From positions 1 to 64,000 of the forward strand of contig NZ_SNUT01000006.1 of the NCBI RefSeq assembly GCF_012027615.1: a stretch of DNA of 64,000 bases, read 5' to 3'. Origin of the DNA: Thermococcus sp. 21S7 (GTDB taxonomy: Archaea > Methanobacteriota_B > Thermococci > Thermococcales > Thermococcaceae). A program made the translations under genes and the position numbers. Below are positions 28,340 through 37,174 of the stretch, piece by piece. The notes beneath the pieces were generated by a model. That model was not told the origin of the DNA, did no database searches, and saw only the letters and a program-made list of their open reading frames with translations. How positions within the stretch are numbered: position 1 is the first letter of the stretch; every line of letters starts with the position of its first letter.

Positions 28340-29872
28340 TCATCCGAAAGCGACGGCTCTTTTAAGGCTCGTTATGTAGACAAAGTAGTGGTAGTTTAGC
28401 AAGCTTTCATCCCCACCCACAGAGGGTTTTTTCTCGAACACGTCCGGTGTTCCTGCTATTAGCATAGCAAATCCTCCCTCGGGATTCCTTAGGGCTTCGA
28501 CGAGGAAAACTCCCTTGGAATATTTAACCCCGTTGAGAACGACAGAATTACCCCGTATCTCCACGTATCTGTTGAGCTTGCGGGTAACGGAGGAGTTCAG
28601 CGGTGCAATGACAATGAGATTACCATTTTCGAGCTTGTCCGTTAACGTCACCTTAAAGCCCGCATTTTCAAGCATCTCAACATAGCTTTTGACGTACGTG
28701 CTCTCCGAGAGGTTTTGGGCAGCGTATACCTTAACACCATCTGCCTTGAATGCCATAAAGGCTATCCTGATAGTTGGTTCGGGAGATATGTTTTTCCAGA
28801 AGCCTTCCCCGTACCAATCCCCTATGAGCCTCGCAAGTTCTGGCATAAAGCTCTTGAAGGTTGGATATTTCTCCCTGTTGGGAAGGTAGTCCGTCAGATA
28901 AGCCCTGTAAACCCTTCCAACAAGGTAGAATCCGAGAGCTTCCTGACTTTTTATGAACCTCTCAGCGCTCTCATTGCCCTCTGTTTTGAGTTTGTAGTAG
29001 GCCTCGAACGCCCGGACAAAGGTCTCGTAGAGGTAAGTCTTCCAGCTAGAGTATCCCATAGAGGTCATGACGTCCTTCACGGGCGAGAACATTTTCTTGT
29101 ATTCCATGAACTCTCCATAATGCCTGTCGACCGCGGGATTGACGAAGCTGTGGGCAAACTCGTGGGCGGAAGCACTGCAGTAGGAATAAGTTCCGTTGGA
29201 GAACGAGCAGACGCCGAGAAAGGCGTAAACGGTATCGTTCGTCCAGCCGCCGTAGCTGTAGTACACTTCCAGAGGCTGGAGGACAAAAACCCAGCGGGTT
29301 CTCTTCTCTCTGAAGAACATCTCCTCAAACCGTGGAATTGCGAAGGAATCCGGGTTTTCCTTAAGGAACAACCCTATCTGCTCCATGTAAAACTCTTTGT
29401 GGTTCCTATAGAAGGATGAAAAGTTCGATTCTTGGGCGAAATCTTTTATTGCCATGGCAAGTTCATTGAGGAGCCTTTCATTCCCGTGAACCCTTCCCAC
29501 GAGGTACGAACTCCACTCCGTGGAGTTCAGCCCCATAGCAAACTTGGGAATGGCGTCGTACTCCAAACCCTCTCTCAGGGCTTTTTTGGCGAGGAGCACC
29601 GCCCTGTGATCCCTGTATGGGGAGAAGTAGGATTCAACTTCCTGAGAGTAGGGGGTAACGTTGCCGGAGTTCCAGCCTGCGAGTTGGAAGACAATGTTCG
29701 TCAGCTCGGTGTAGGGGTTTACCTCGACACAGACGTTGCCTGAGCACTCGGAAACCGGGGAGAGGCCGAGTTGGAAGATTGGCTTTGTTTGAACCCACGA
29801 CTGAGTAAGATAGTAAGTGGAAAGAATTATGAGCAAGGACAATGGCATCACCAGAGGCTTAATCCTTGACAT
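28340..29872 (-). CDS. Secreted DUF4932-type metalloprotease-like protein
   Basis: A 510-residue exported protein with a membrane or signal segment (about 8-25), a large domain with the zinc-peptidase motif HEFAH (His237, His241; ASAHEFAHSF) and a C-terminal domain (about 370-510). The arrangement fits DUF4932. Substrate unknown. The gene lies directly upstream of the purL promoter on the same strand and opposite the ABC exporter genes, so this block (28340-32132) separates purL from purQS. Confidence 0.75.
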   Translation of the reverse strand: MSRIKPLVMPLSLLIILSTYYLTQSWVQTKPIFQLGLSPVSECSGNVCVEVNPYTELTNIVFQLAGWNSGNVTPYSQEVESYFSPYRDHRAVLLAKKALREGLEYDAIPKFAMGLNSTEWSSYLVGRVHGNERLLNELAMAIKDFAQESNFSSFYRNHKEFYMEQIGLFLKENPDSFAIPRFEEMFFREKRTRWVFVLQPLEVYYSYGGWTNDTVYAFLGVCSFSNGTYSYCSASAHEFAHSFVNPAVDRHYGEFMEYKKMFSPVKDVMTSMGYSSWKTYLYETFVRAFEAYYKLKTEGNESAERFIKSQEALGFYLVGRVYRAYLTDYLPNREKYPTFKSFMPELARLIGDWYGEGFWKNISPEPTIRIAFMAFKADGVKVYAAQNLSESTYVKSYVEMLENAGFKVTLTDKLENGNLIVIAPLNSSVTRKLNRYVEIRGNSVVLNGVKYSKGVFLVEALRNPEGGFAMLIAGTPDVFEKKPSVGGDESLLNYHYFVYITSLKRAVAFG

Positions 29873-30050
29873 TTTCCTTTCGCCCCTTGTCTATTTTTTG
29901 CAATTAATTCCTCGCTGAAACAATCCATAAGTTTTACTGCAATTGATTTATAAATGGCTGGAATTCATTTATAAGTGGGGTGAAACTATCTACAAACAAA
30001 AAAAAGGCAATATTTGTAAGTAATTTCACTAATCAGCTTCAGGTGGTTCA

Positions 30051-30853
30051 ATGGCTACAGGTCAGGGCATTAGAACAGTCAAAGCCTTTGTCTTCATCCA
30101 GAAGGAAGCCTTCTTCTCAAGGCGCTTTGACCTGCTTTTGCAATTCATCGGTCTAAGTCTTAATATAATTTTCATCGGCATCTTTGCCAAGCTGATAACG
30201 ATTAACGCCAACATCACCCAGTACGGCACTCCAAACTACCTTGACTACCTCCTCATAGGCTCAATAATCCACAACCTTGTTTTTCTACCGAGGGGGAGCA
30301 TCTCATCCTTCGTTCTTGGAAGGGTGTTTCCAGTCCTTTACAACTCCCCCACCTCATTAACTTCCATTTTCATCGGAATCAACGCCTGGCGAATTCTCTG
30401 GAACTTGGGATTGACGTTCATCGTAACACTCGCATACATTCTGTTTTTCGGCCTGAAAATTCACTTTAACCTCGGCGTTCTGGTCGTCATTTTAAGTGGC
30501 ATCTTGCTAATTTTTGCGCTCGACATGTTCTCAGCGGGGTTCAGAATAGCAACCAAGGCTACCCAGGATCCACTGAACTGGTTCTTCAACATCACGGCCC
30601 AGCTCGTCAGCGGGCTTTACTTCCCGCCGGAAGAACTTCCCAAATGGCTCCAGCCCCTCTCAAAAATACATCTGAAACCTACATCCTTCAAATGGGCAGA
30701 CTCACCATGGGCGGCGGCTACTCGCTATCCCAAATCCTCCCCAGCCTGATGAACATGCTGCTCATCACTGGAGTAATGCTCCTCGTGGGGTACCTTACCT
30801 TCAGGTGGGGGTTTAACAAGGCAAGACAACTGGGAACACTGGGCCACATGTGA
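30051..30853 (+). pseudogene. ABC-2 type exporter permease, frameshifted
   Basis: The first frame (30051 to about 30671) encodes five membrane segments of an ABC-2 permease up to QPLSKIH. The continuation PETYILQMGRLTMGGGYS and the last membrane helix (MLLITGVMLLVGYLTFRWGFNKARQLGTLGHM) sit in another frame, ending at 30853. Restoring one C between 30671 and 30673 (CATCTGAA to CATCCTGAA) joins both. There is no homopolymer there, so a real mutation is as likely as a read error. The truncated product would lose the last helix. The next genes encode a regulator and the ATPase. Confidence 0.82.
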
Positions 30854-30863
30854 GGTGGGCCTT

Positions 30864-31139
30864 ATGAGGGTGCGCATCCTCAAGGAAGAGTGTGAAAACG
30901 GAAAACTCGTGCTGCTTCTCAAAGTAGAGATTGAGATAAACAGCCTGCACAAGCATGAGCTGGGCGAGTTGGAAAGACAAATATTGGAATTCATTCTTGA
31001 CAACAATGAGGTGACCCAAAAAGAGTTAAGTAAGCTGTTCGGTAGAGCCAACACTTGCAGGGCTATCAGGAATCTTGAAGACATAGGACTGGTTCGACGT
31101 GAGAGGAAAGGGAGAACGTACGTAATCAGGGTGGTCTGA
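30864..31139 (+). CDS. Winged-helix regulator of the ABC exporter
   Basis: A 91-residue protein from ATG 30864 (GTG 30855 is possible; GAGGTGG fits the ATG). Residues 1-30 form a beta hairpin and linker, 31-91 a MarR-like winged helix (ELERQILEFILDNNEVTQKELSKLFG, ANTCRAIRNLEDIGLVRRERKGRTYVIRVV). It lies between permease and ATPase, with the ATPase GTG directly after its stop, so it probably regulates this exporter. Confidence 0.8.
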   Translation: MRVRILKEECENGKLVLLLKVEIEINSLHKHELGELERQILEFILDNNEVTQKELSKLFGRANTCRAIRNLEDIGLVRRERKGRTYVIRVV

Positions 31140-32132
31140 GTGATAGAGGCGGTTAATCTGACCAAGTACTACCCTCCCCCAATAAAGTCACTGTTCGATT
31201 TGAAAAGCCTTAAGGACTTTCTCAAAACCCCCCGCGAAGAAATCCCTGCCCTGATTGATATCAGCTTTAAAGTTAAAGGAGGCGAGATATACGGCCTCTT
31301 AGGCCCAAACGGCGCTGGAAAAACCACGCTCTGCAAAATCGCCAATGGCCTCGTGATTCCAACGAGGGGCCACCTCTACATCAACGGATACGATTCAATC
31401 CAAGATCACGATAAAATTAGGGGCAGAATCTTCACAATCTTTGGAGGAAGCAGGGATTTGTTCGGCCTCTTCCAGTGGAGGGTCAGCGTGGAGAAAAACC
31501 TAAGATTCATAGCCGAACTGTGGGGAATTCCCAGGGGAGAAGCCGAAAGAAGAATCAATCACGCGCTGGAATTGCTCAATCTAGAAGAAAAAAGACACGA
31601 GTGGTATCAAAAGCTCTCCGCTGGGATGAGGCAGAAAGTTTACCTAGCTCTACCCTTGATAATTCAGCCAGAGGTTCTTATCCTTGATGAACCAACTGTA
31701 TACCTTGACGTTTTTACCCGAAGAGAAGTCTGGAACGCTATCATGGAACTTTCAAGAGAAGTGGGAACGACTGTACTCTTGACAACTCACAACCTCAGAG
31801 AGGCTGAAATCCTATGCGATAGAATTCTGCTATTCAACAAGAGTAAAATCGCTGAGGGAACTCCAAAAGAGCTCATTGAGAAAGTCCAGGCCCTCAAGGC
31901 AGAGAGGAAAATTATTGCCAAAATTAAAGGAAAAATCAACCCCAAGGACTTTGAGGGAATAGCTCAAAAAATTGAAATTCAAGGAAATGGAGAGTCCATG
32001 TACATTCAGCTCTATTTCAAAAATGAAGATCTTAAAGGGATACTCAGCCGTCTATCCCAGTACAATGTCGTGGACATTCAGAATTCCCAAGTGACCCTTG
32101 AAGAAGTCTTTACACATCTCTGCAAAAAATAG
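31140..32132 (+). CDS. ABC-2 type exporter ATP-binding protein
   Basis: A 330-residue ATPase with Walker A GPNGAGKTT (55-63), Q-loop region around FGGSRDLFG, signature LSAGMRQK, Walker B LILDEPT and the switch His in LLTTHNLREAE. The C-terminal 80 residues are an accessory domain. Together with the frameshifted permease it would form a drug, peptide or lipid exporter. Start is GTG 31140 immediately after the regulator stop. It ends seven bases from the convergent purQ end. Confidence 0.93.
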   Translation: MIEAVNLTKYYPPPIKSLFDLKSLKDFLKTPREEIPALIDISFKVKGGEIYGLLGPNGAGKTTLCKIANGLVIPTRGHLYINGYDSIQDHDKIRGRIFTIFGGSRDLFGLFQWRVSVEKNLRFIAELWGIPRGEAERRINHALELLNLEEKRHEWYQKLSAGMRQKVYLALPLIIQPEVLILDEPTVYLDVFTRREVWNAIMELSREVGTTVLLTTHNLREAEILCDRILLFNKSKIAEGTPKELIEKVQALKAERKIIAKIKGKINPKDFEGIAQKIEIQGNGESMYIQLYFKNEDLKGILSRLSQYNVVDIQNSQVTLEEVFTHLCKK

Positions 32133-32139
32133 AAAAAGC

Positions 32140-32811
32140 CTACCTCCTCGCCCACTCAACCATGCTCCTGAACAGCCTCAGGCCGTCTTCACTGCCCAAA
32201 AAGCGGTCGCTCGCGCGCTCAGGGTGAGGCATTGTTCCGAGGACGTTGCCCCTCTCGTTGGCTATTGCAGCTATGTTCAGAACCGAGCCGTTGGGGTTTG
32301 CTTCCTCACTCACGTTCCCGTTTCCGTTGCTGTACTGGAAAACTACCCTGGCCTTCGAGGGGTCGTCAACGTAGTAGTTCCCCTCCGCGTGGGCTATCGG
32401 CATCCTTATGACCTCTCCCTGCTCGTAGAGGGAAGTGAACGGCGTCTCGACATCGTTAACGCGAAGATGAACCCACCTGCAGAGGAAACGTGGGATTCTG
32501 TTCGGCCTCAGTGCTCCCGGAAGGAGACCCGCCTCGGTGAGAACCTGGAAGCCGTTACATATCCCGAGGACGGGCCTCCCCTCGCGGGCGAACTCCTTGA
32601 CCTCCTCCATTATCTCCTGACGAGCGGCTATCGCTCCAGCGCGCAGGTAGTCGGCGTAGCTGAAGCCCCCCGGCAGAACGACGCCGTCGAAGTCCTTGAG
32701 GCTCGTTCTGTACCAGACGCGCTCGGCCTCGGCTCCAGCCTTCCTTATGGCCCTCTCCGTCTCGAAGTCGCAGTTGGTTCCGGGGAACACGACCACAGCG
32801 AAGCGGACCAT
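32140..32811 (-). CDS. purQ: FGAM synthase glutaminase subunit PurQ
   Basis: Supplies ammonia to PurL. The 223-residue class I amidotransferase starts [17 protein letters not shown], has the nucleophile [10 protein letters not shown] (Cys near 87) and the end motif MPHPERASD with the catalytic His and Glu. It starts one base after the purS stop; the order purS-purQ and the chain of short gaps back to purD indicate one transcript. Confidence 0.97.
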   Translation of the reverse strand: MVRFAVVVFPGTNCDFETERAIRKAGAEAERVWYRTSLKDFDGVVLPGGFSYADYLRAGAIAARQEIMEEVKEFAREGRPVLGICNGFQVLTEAGLLPGALRPNRIPRFLCRWVHLRVNDVETPFTSLYEQGEVIRMPIAHAEGNYYVDDPSKARVVFQYSNGNGNVSEEANPNGSVLNIAAIANERGNVLGTMPHPERASDRFLGSEDGLRLFRSMVEWARR

Positions 32812-32812
32812 C

Positions 32813-33055
32813 TCAGCTCACCGGCTCGATTCTGTACTCGTAGTCGTGGATGAGCGGGTTCGCGAGGAGCTTTCTGCACATCTCCTCGACCTCTTCCTCA
32901 GGTTTCTCGCTCTCCAGCTCGAATTCGAAGCACTTCGGGACGCGCAGGTTCTCAACCGCGTAGCCGAGGTTCCTCAGGGCGTTTCCTATGACCCTCCCTT
33001 CGGGGTCGTTGAGGCCTTCCTTAAGGCGAACGGTGACGGTAACCTTCCATCTCAT
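32813..33055 (-). CDS. purS: FGAM synthase subunit PurS
   Basis: An 80-residue protein that bridges PurL and PurQ. Start ATG 33055 ([23 protein letters not shown]) behind GAGGTGGTT; the open frame ten codons upstream lacks support. NALRNLGY and the ending YRIEPVS are typical. Confidence 0.95.
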   Translation of the reverse strand: MRWKVTVTVRLKEGLNDPEGRVIGNALRNLGYAVENLRVPKCFEFELESEKPEEEVEEMCRKLLANPLIHDYEYRIEPVS

Positions 33056-33065
33056 TCCAACCACC

Positions 33066-34208
33066 TCACGTGAGGACCTTCTCAAGCTCGTCCAGCTCGA
33101 CAGCGCGCCTGATTTCGAGGGCGACTCTCCTTCCGGTGCTCATCGGCTTCCTCCAGAGGGCGTTTCCGTAGGGGTGGCCCATCGCCATGTGGATGTTCGT
33201 TCCGCCGCCGGTTCTCGGGGCAACGTCGTAGATGTAGAAGTTCAAATCCTTATCAACGGCCGTCTGGAGGGTGAAGGGCCCGATGATTCCCGGGGAGTAG
33301 TACTCCTGGGTGGCCTTCACATAGCGCTCGGCCATGTCGAAGACCTTCTCCAAAAGCGACTCGCGGAGCGTTGAGGATGCATGGCCGCAGACCGTGTATT
33401 CAGGCTCGAACTGGTGCTCCGGCAAAGTTAACTGCTGGGAAGCTGGAAGACGGACGTGGCCGTCCAGGCTGGTCTCGAAGCGCCAGTCTATGCCCAAAAG
33501 CTCAATCTCCCCGTCGATCGGCGAGTAGAAGAAGTCGAAGTTGAAAACCGGACCGATGATGTAGCGCTCGATTCTGGCCCTGGCGAGGTCCTCCTCGGTG
33601 ATTACGCCGAGCTTGATGAGCTTCTCGGCCTTCTCGCGGAACTCTTTGTAAGATGCCGCCGTAAAGAAGCCGCGCTCAAGCCTCTTTTTGGCATGAGGAA
33701 GCTTGACGATGACGAGGCCAACCTCATCGATTTCCTCCGGCTTTACCGGCTCCGGATAGGGAAGCCCGGCCTTCTCAAGGAGCCAGTAGTAGCTCTTTTC
33801 CTCGCTCCTCTCCTCGCTTCTGAGGAGATTTCTGCTGCCGAAGAGCGGGACGCGGAAATCGTTCTCAACCCTGTCGATGCCGGTGTAGACCACGAAGGAG
33901 CGGTTCGGCACGAAGATGACGTTTCTCTTGACCAGCTCCTCCTGGACATCAATTATCTGGGCAAACTTCTCAAGGACCATAACCTCGTCGATGAAGCCCT
34001 TGCTCAGACCGTCCCTCGTCTTCCGAAGCTTGAAGTACTCGGCGTAGGTCCTGTGTCTGCCCCTCTGGGCGACGACGAGAACCGGAAGGCCTTCCTCCTT
34101 TGCCCCGTCGGCTATATCCAGCGCGGAGTGGCTTCCTATGACTCCAACGGTGATTTTCTCCGGATCGTATCTTTCAAGAACGCTCAAAATCTCCTCGCGG
34201 CTTATCAT
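33066..34208 (-). CDS. PurP paralogue with altered ATP-grasp loop
   Basis: A 380-residue protein from ATG 34208 (MISREEILSVLERYDPEKITVGVIGSHSALDI), behind GAGGTGGTTGGG. It is clearly homologous to PurP over its full length and matches the Methanocaldococcus PurP start better than the 331-residue copy does. However, the glycine-rich ATP loop (GAKGGKGYF in the other copy) reads KLPHAKKRLERGFF here, and the end reads APRTGGGTNIHM. It may be an inactive subunit or have another substrate. It lies between purD and purS, ten bases from each, so it belongs to the purine operon. Confidence 0.85.
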   Translation of the reverse strand: MISREEILSVLERYDPEKITVGVIGSHSALDIADGAKEEGLPVLVVAQRGRHRTYAEYFKLRKTRDGLSKGFIDEVMVLEKFAQIIDVQEELVKRNVIFVPNRSFVVYTGIDRVENDFRVPLFGSRNLLRSEERSEEKSYYWLLEKAGLPYPEPVKPEEIDEVGLVIVKLPHAKKRLERGFFTAASYKEFREKAEKLIKLGVITEEDLARARIERYIIGPVFNFDFFYSPIDGEIELLGIDWRFETSLDGHVRLPASQQLTLPEHQFEPEYTVCGHASSTLRESLLEKVFDMAERYVKATQEYYSPGIIGPFTLQTAVDKDLNFYIYDVAPRTGGGTNIHMAMGHPYGNALWRKPMSTGRRVALEIRRAVELDELEKVLT

Positions 34209-34218
34209 CCCAACCACC

Positions 34219-35535
34219 TCAGCATGAATTCGGCTCGAACTCCTTTCCAAACTCCCTCATCAGCCTAATCCTCTTCTCAACGCTCTCCCTTGTGCCCACG
34301 TCTCTGCGATAGAACAGCTCACCTTTCACGTAACCGACGGCATTCTGGGCCATCTTCTCAGCCTCTTCGAGCGTATCGGCGATTCCAACGACCGCTATGG
34401 CACGGGAGCCGAGGAGAGTGAAGTTCTCGTCAATGGAGGCGTAGTAGAGCTTCGCTCCCGCCTCTTCCACCGCCTTATCATCCACCTGAACTTTAACCCC
34501 CTTAACCGGGCTCAGGGGATAGCCCCTTGGAGCGAGGTACTTGACAACGGTGGCTTTGTTCTCAAACTCCGCCTTTCCGAGGTTGCCGTCAACGATTCCC
34601 TCAGCAATCTCAAGCAGGCTCGTTTTCAGGAGGGGGAGAACGTTCATGGCCTCGGGGTCGCCGAAGCGGGCGTTGTACTCGATTATGACGGGACCGTCTT
34701 TGGAGAGCATGAACTGGCCGTAGAGGATGCCCTTGTAGGGCGTTCCGTTCTTCCGCATGGCTTCAACGGTCGCTCTCAGGGTTTCGAGGGCCTTTTCATA
34801 GTCCTCCCTCGGAACGAAGGGGAGAACGTGGCTTGAACATGAGTAGCTCCCCATGCCGCCGGTTATGGGGCCCTTATCGTCCTCGTAGGCGTGGGGATAG
34901 TCCTGGGCGAGGGGCATCGGGATTACCCTCTTCCCGTCCGTGAAGACCTGGAAGGTGAACTCAACGCCGTCGGTTCTTTCCTCAATGAGAACCCTTCCAT
35001 CCTTCTTGATGAGCTCCTCGGCGTAGGCCTTGGCCTCTTCGTTGTCCCTCAGCTGGTAGCCGACCACCTTAACGCCCTTCCCGCCGGTGAGTCCGAGGGG
35101 CTTCACGACGACCGGACTTCCGAAGTCGTCTATCCACGAACGCATCTCGGAGACGTCATCAAAGACGCGGAAGAGCTTCCTGCCTGGAATCTCATACTTC
35201 TCCATGAGGGAGCGGGCGAAGGCCTTGTTGGTCTCAAGCTGAGCGGCATCCTTAGTCGGTCCAACCGCGGGAATGCCCTCACGCTCAAAGGAATCAACGA
35301 TACCCTTCTCAAGTGGCGCCTCAGGACCTATGAAGGCAAGTTCTATTCCCCATTTCCGGGCGAGTTCTAGGACTTTCTCAATATCCGTTTCCCTGGCCAG
35401 ACCGTAGTCCTTTGCGAGCCTTGCCAGCCCGGGATTTCTGTGCTTCGAAACGACGTACAGCTCGGCGCCGCTTCTCACGAGCGCCTCGCCGATGGCGTTC
35501 TCCCTACCGCCACCTCCAACGAGCAGAACCTTCAT
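34219..35535 (-). CDS. purD: GAR synthetase PurD
   Basis: Joins phosphoribosylamine and glycine with ATP. Start ATG 35535 (MKVLLVGGGGRENAIGEAL) behind GGTGAAGCTC. The 438-residue ATP-grasp protein shows VKPLGLTGGKGVKVV, DGKRVIPMPLAQDYPHAYEDDKGP, TGGMGSYS and YNARFGDPEAMNVLP. It is the first gene of the purD-purP paralogue-purS-purQ operon. Confidence 0.97.
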   Translation of the reverse strand: MKVLLVGGGGRENAIGEALVRSGAELYVVSKHRNPGLARLAKDYGLARETDIEKVLELARKWGIELAFIGPEAPLEKGIVDSFEREGIPAVGPTKDAAQLETNKAFARSLMEKYEIPGRKLFRVFDDVSEMRSWIDDFGSPVVVKPLGLTGGKGVKVVGYQLRDNEEAKAYAEELIKKDGRVLIEERTDGVEFTFQVFTDGKRVIPMPLAQDYPHAYEDDKGPITGGMGSYSCSSHVLPFVPREDYEKALETLRATVEAMRKNGTPYKGILYGQFMLSKDGPVIIEYNARFGDPEAMNVLPLLKTSLLEIAEGIVDGNLGKAEFENKATVVKYLAPRGYPLSPVKGVKVQVDDKAVEEAGAKLYYASIDENFTLLGSRAIAVVGIADTLEEAEKMAQNAVGYVKGELFYRRDVGTRESVEKRIRLMREFGKEFEPNSC

Positions 35536-35540
35536 GAGCT

Positions 35541-35601
35541 TCACCATTTACTTGTCAAAAACTTCAGTTTTTAAGCTTTGTTTTTACATTAAAATGGCAA
35601 G
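35541..35601 (-). promoter_or_regulatory. purD promoter with purine-type elements
   Basis: On the plus strand: TCACCAT-TTAC-TTGTCAA (35541-35558), TATA TTTTTAAGC (35568-35576), upstream element AAAATGGCAAG (35591-35601). The spacing agrees with the purT and purC promoters to within one base. The palindrome half next to the gene also contains the ribosome binding site, so part of its match may have another cause. Confidence 0.5.
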
Positions 35602-35679
35602 ATAGAAAGCCCCCCGGCAGGGGATTAAAAATGAAGTTTATATAGTGGGAAAGCGATTTCGATTTATGGGGTGGTTCTC

Positions 35680-36345
35680 ATGAAAGCCAGTGGGCTGCCA
35701 GAGGTATTACAGCCCAACGGAGTTCTCTCGATAATTCAGAGAGACATAGAATCAGGAGGGGAATACTTCGCTCTAAACATCCTAAAGAACCTTCTCGAAG
35801 AAGACCAGACGGTGTTTGTTTTTCTCTACGAACCGTTCACGGTGTTTAAGCGTAACTGCGGACACGTTGGCCTGGACGTAAACGAGTACATTGGAAAGAA
35901 CCTGATACTATTCGATGTGTTCGGCAGCATGTACCATATTCCCGCCCCCACCGCGGGGATCCACCAGCTCTCAGGATACCTTGACGACTCGGTTTTCATA
36001 ATAAAGCTCAAGGAATGGGCCAACAGCATCCTGAAATCTCGCGATTGGAAGAGGCTGTGGATATTCACCTACACCTCAGCGGGGGTTTGCAAACTCTTCA
36101 CGAGGCCAAGTCTCGTTTACAAACTGATATGGGGACTCAGGAAAATCCTCATTCAGGAGATAGAGGATGCCGGTACGATCCTGACACTCTCAACTGTTGA
36201 GTGTCCCGAAATAGAGGATATAGCATACTTCGCTTCCGACGTTGTTGTGGAGACCCTTATCATGGATGGAAAGAGAGTGGGCATTATAACTAAAGGGCCC
36301 AATGAAGGGAGGGTTTTCGAGCTGTTCAGGGGGGATGAGAGGTGA
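35680..36345 (+). CDS. KaiC/RAD55-like protein without P-loop (1)
   Basis: A 221-residue protein from ATG 35680 behind GGGGTGG. The fold plan is that of KaiC/GvpD-type RecA domains: a strand VLSIIQRD where Walker A should be, helix NILKNLLEE, strand VFVFLYEPF, and LILFDVFGSMY in the Walker B position. The GxxxxGK[ST] loop is absent (RDIESGGEYF), so ATP binding is doubtful. The second member of the pair overlaps by four bases. Role unknown; possibly a heteromeric sensor or regulator. Confidence 0.65.
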   Translation: MKASGLPEVLQPNGVLSIIQRDIESGGEYFALNILKNLLEEDQTVFVFLYEPFTVFKRNCGHVGLDVNEYIGKNLILFDVFGSMYHIPAPTAGIHQLSGYLDDSVFIIKLKEWANSILKSRDWKRLWIFTYTSAGVCKLFTRPSLVYKLIWGLRKILIQEIEDAGTILTLSTVECPEIEDIAYFASDVVVETLIMDGKRVGIITKGPNEGRVFELFRGDER

Positions 36346-37106
36346 TATCCTGGGAGATTCCCGCCCTCGACGAAACCCTGGGGGGCATTAAAGAGCATTC
36401 CCTAATCCTTATTCACGAAAGAGATCCCCGCTCAAGGGGGAAGGAGATCCTCTACTACATCATGAGAAGAAAACTAGAGAAAGGCAATCTTGTGGGATAC
36501 TTCAACATCTCATATCCAATCCATCTCCTCATAATAGTGCTCGAAAAGCTGGGAATTCCCACGAAGCGTTATCTGGAGGGTCAGACGCTGGCCATAGTGG
36601 ACACTTTTGGGAGCTTCTATGACATCTCCATGCCCTCCCGCGGGATATGGTACCTATCAGGCTCACTTTCGTCGGATGTCCTCCCAAATAAATACGCGGA
36701 GGTAGTCGAAGCCCACAAGAAGAAATGGGCCGAGTTGAACCTTTTTGAAGGAAGGAAGCTATTCGGCTTCGCTATTGACATATCCAGCTACCTAGAACTT
36801 CTTGGAGGCGAGAAAGAGACTCTAAAATACCTTGAGCTCTCGGCGGAGATACGCTCCAAGTCACGAGCGTACAGAAAGTACCCAACCGGCACGAATTTCT
36901 GGCTCTGGAGTGGAGACAGGGGCAAAAACGTTCTGGCTTCCACGTACCGCAGGGCAGACTACGTTCTGAGAACTTCGAGTGAGATTAAAAACGGAGAAAT
37001 AGTGCGCAGGCTTGAGATTATAAAATCCCGCGTGCCGCAGAATGAGATACTTACGTTCAGATACCATTTCGAGAATGGCGTCCCCATATTGGATGCCGAG
37101 GATTAA
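36342..37106 (+). CDS. KaiC/RAD55-like protein with degenerate P-loop (2)
   Basis: A 254-residue protein from GTG (MISWEIPALDETLGGIKEHSLILIHERDPRSRGKEIL). The opening ALDETLGGI matches KaiC-like proteins (GLDELLGGG), but the P-loop reads HERDPRSRGKE, without glycines or Ser/Thr. LAIVDTFGSFYDI occupies the Walker B position. It is coupled to the preceding gene. Its stop lies inside a palindrome that may regulate purE. Confidence 0.68.
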   Translation: MISWEIPALDETLGGIKEHSLILIHERDPRSRGKEILYYIMRRKLEKGNLVGYFNISYPIHLLIIVLEKLGIPTKRYLEGQTLAIVDTFGSFYDISMPSRGIWYLSGSLSSDVLPNKYAEVVEAHKKKWAELNLFEGRKLFGFAIDISSYLELLGGEKETLKYLELSAEIRSKSRAYRKYPTGTNFWLWSGDRGKNVLASTYRRADYVLRTSSEIKNGEIVRRLEIIKSRVPQNEILTFRYHFENGVPILDAED

Positions 37107-37120
37107 CATATTAATGTTAA
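37103..37120 (+). promoter_or_regulatory. Palindrome upstream of purE
   Basis: TTAACAT-ATTA-ATGTTAA is a perfect inverted repeat with 7-bp arms and a 4-bp spacer, 55 bases before the purE ATG and upstream of a TATA-like TTATTATA at about 37139. Similar 18-bp elements occur at purF, purM, purL and purT. Confidence 0.5.
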
Positions 37121-37174
37121 ATTCCAATCGAAATTTTTTTATTATAGGCTGTTTTATGTTCAAAGGGGAAGCCT

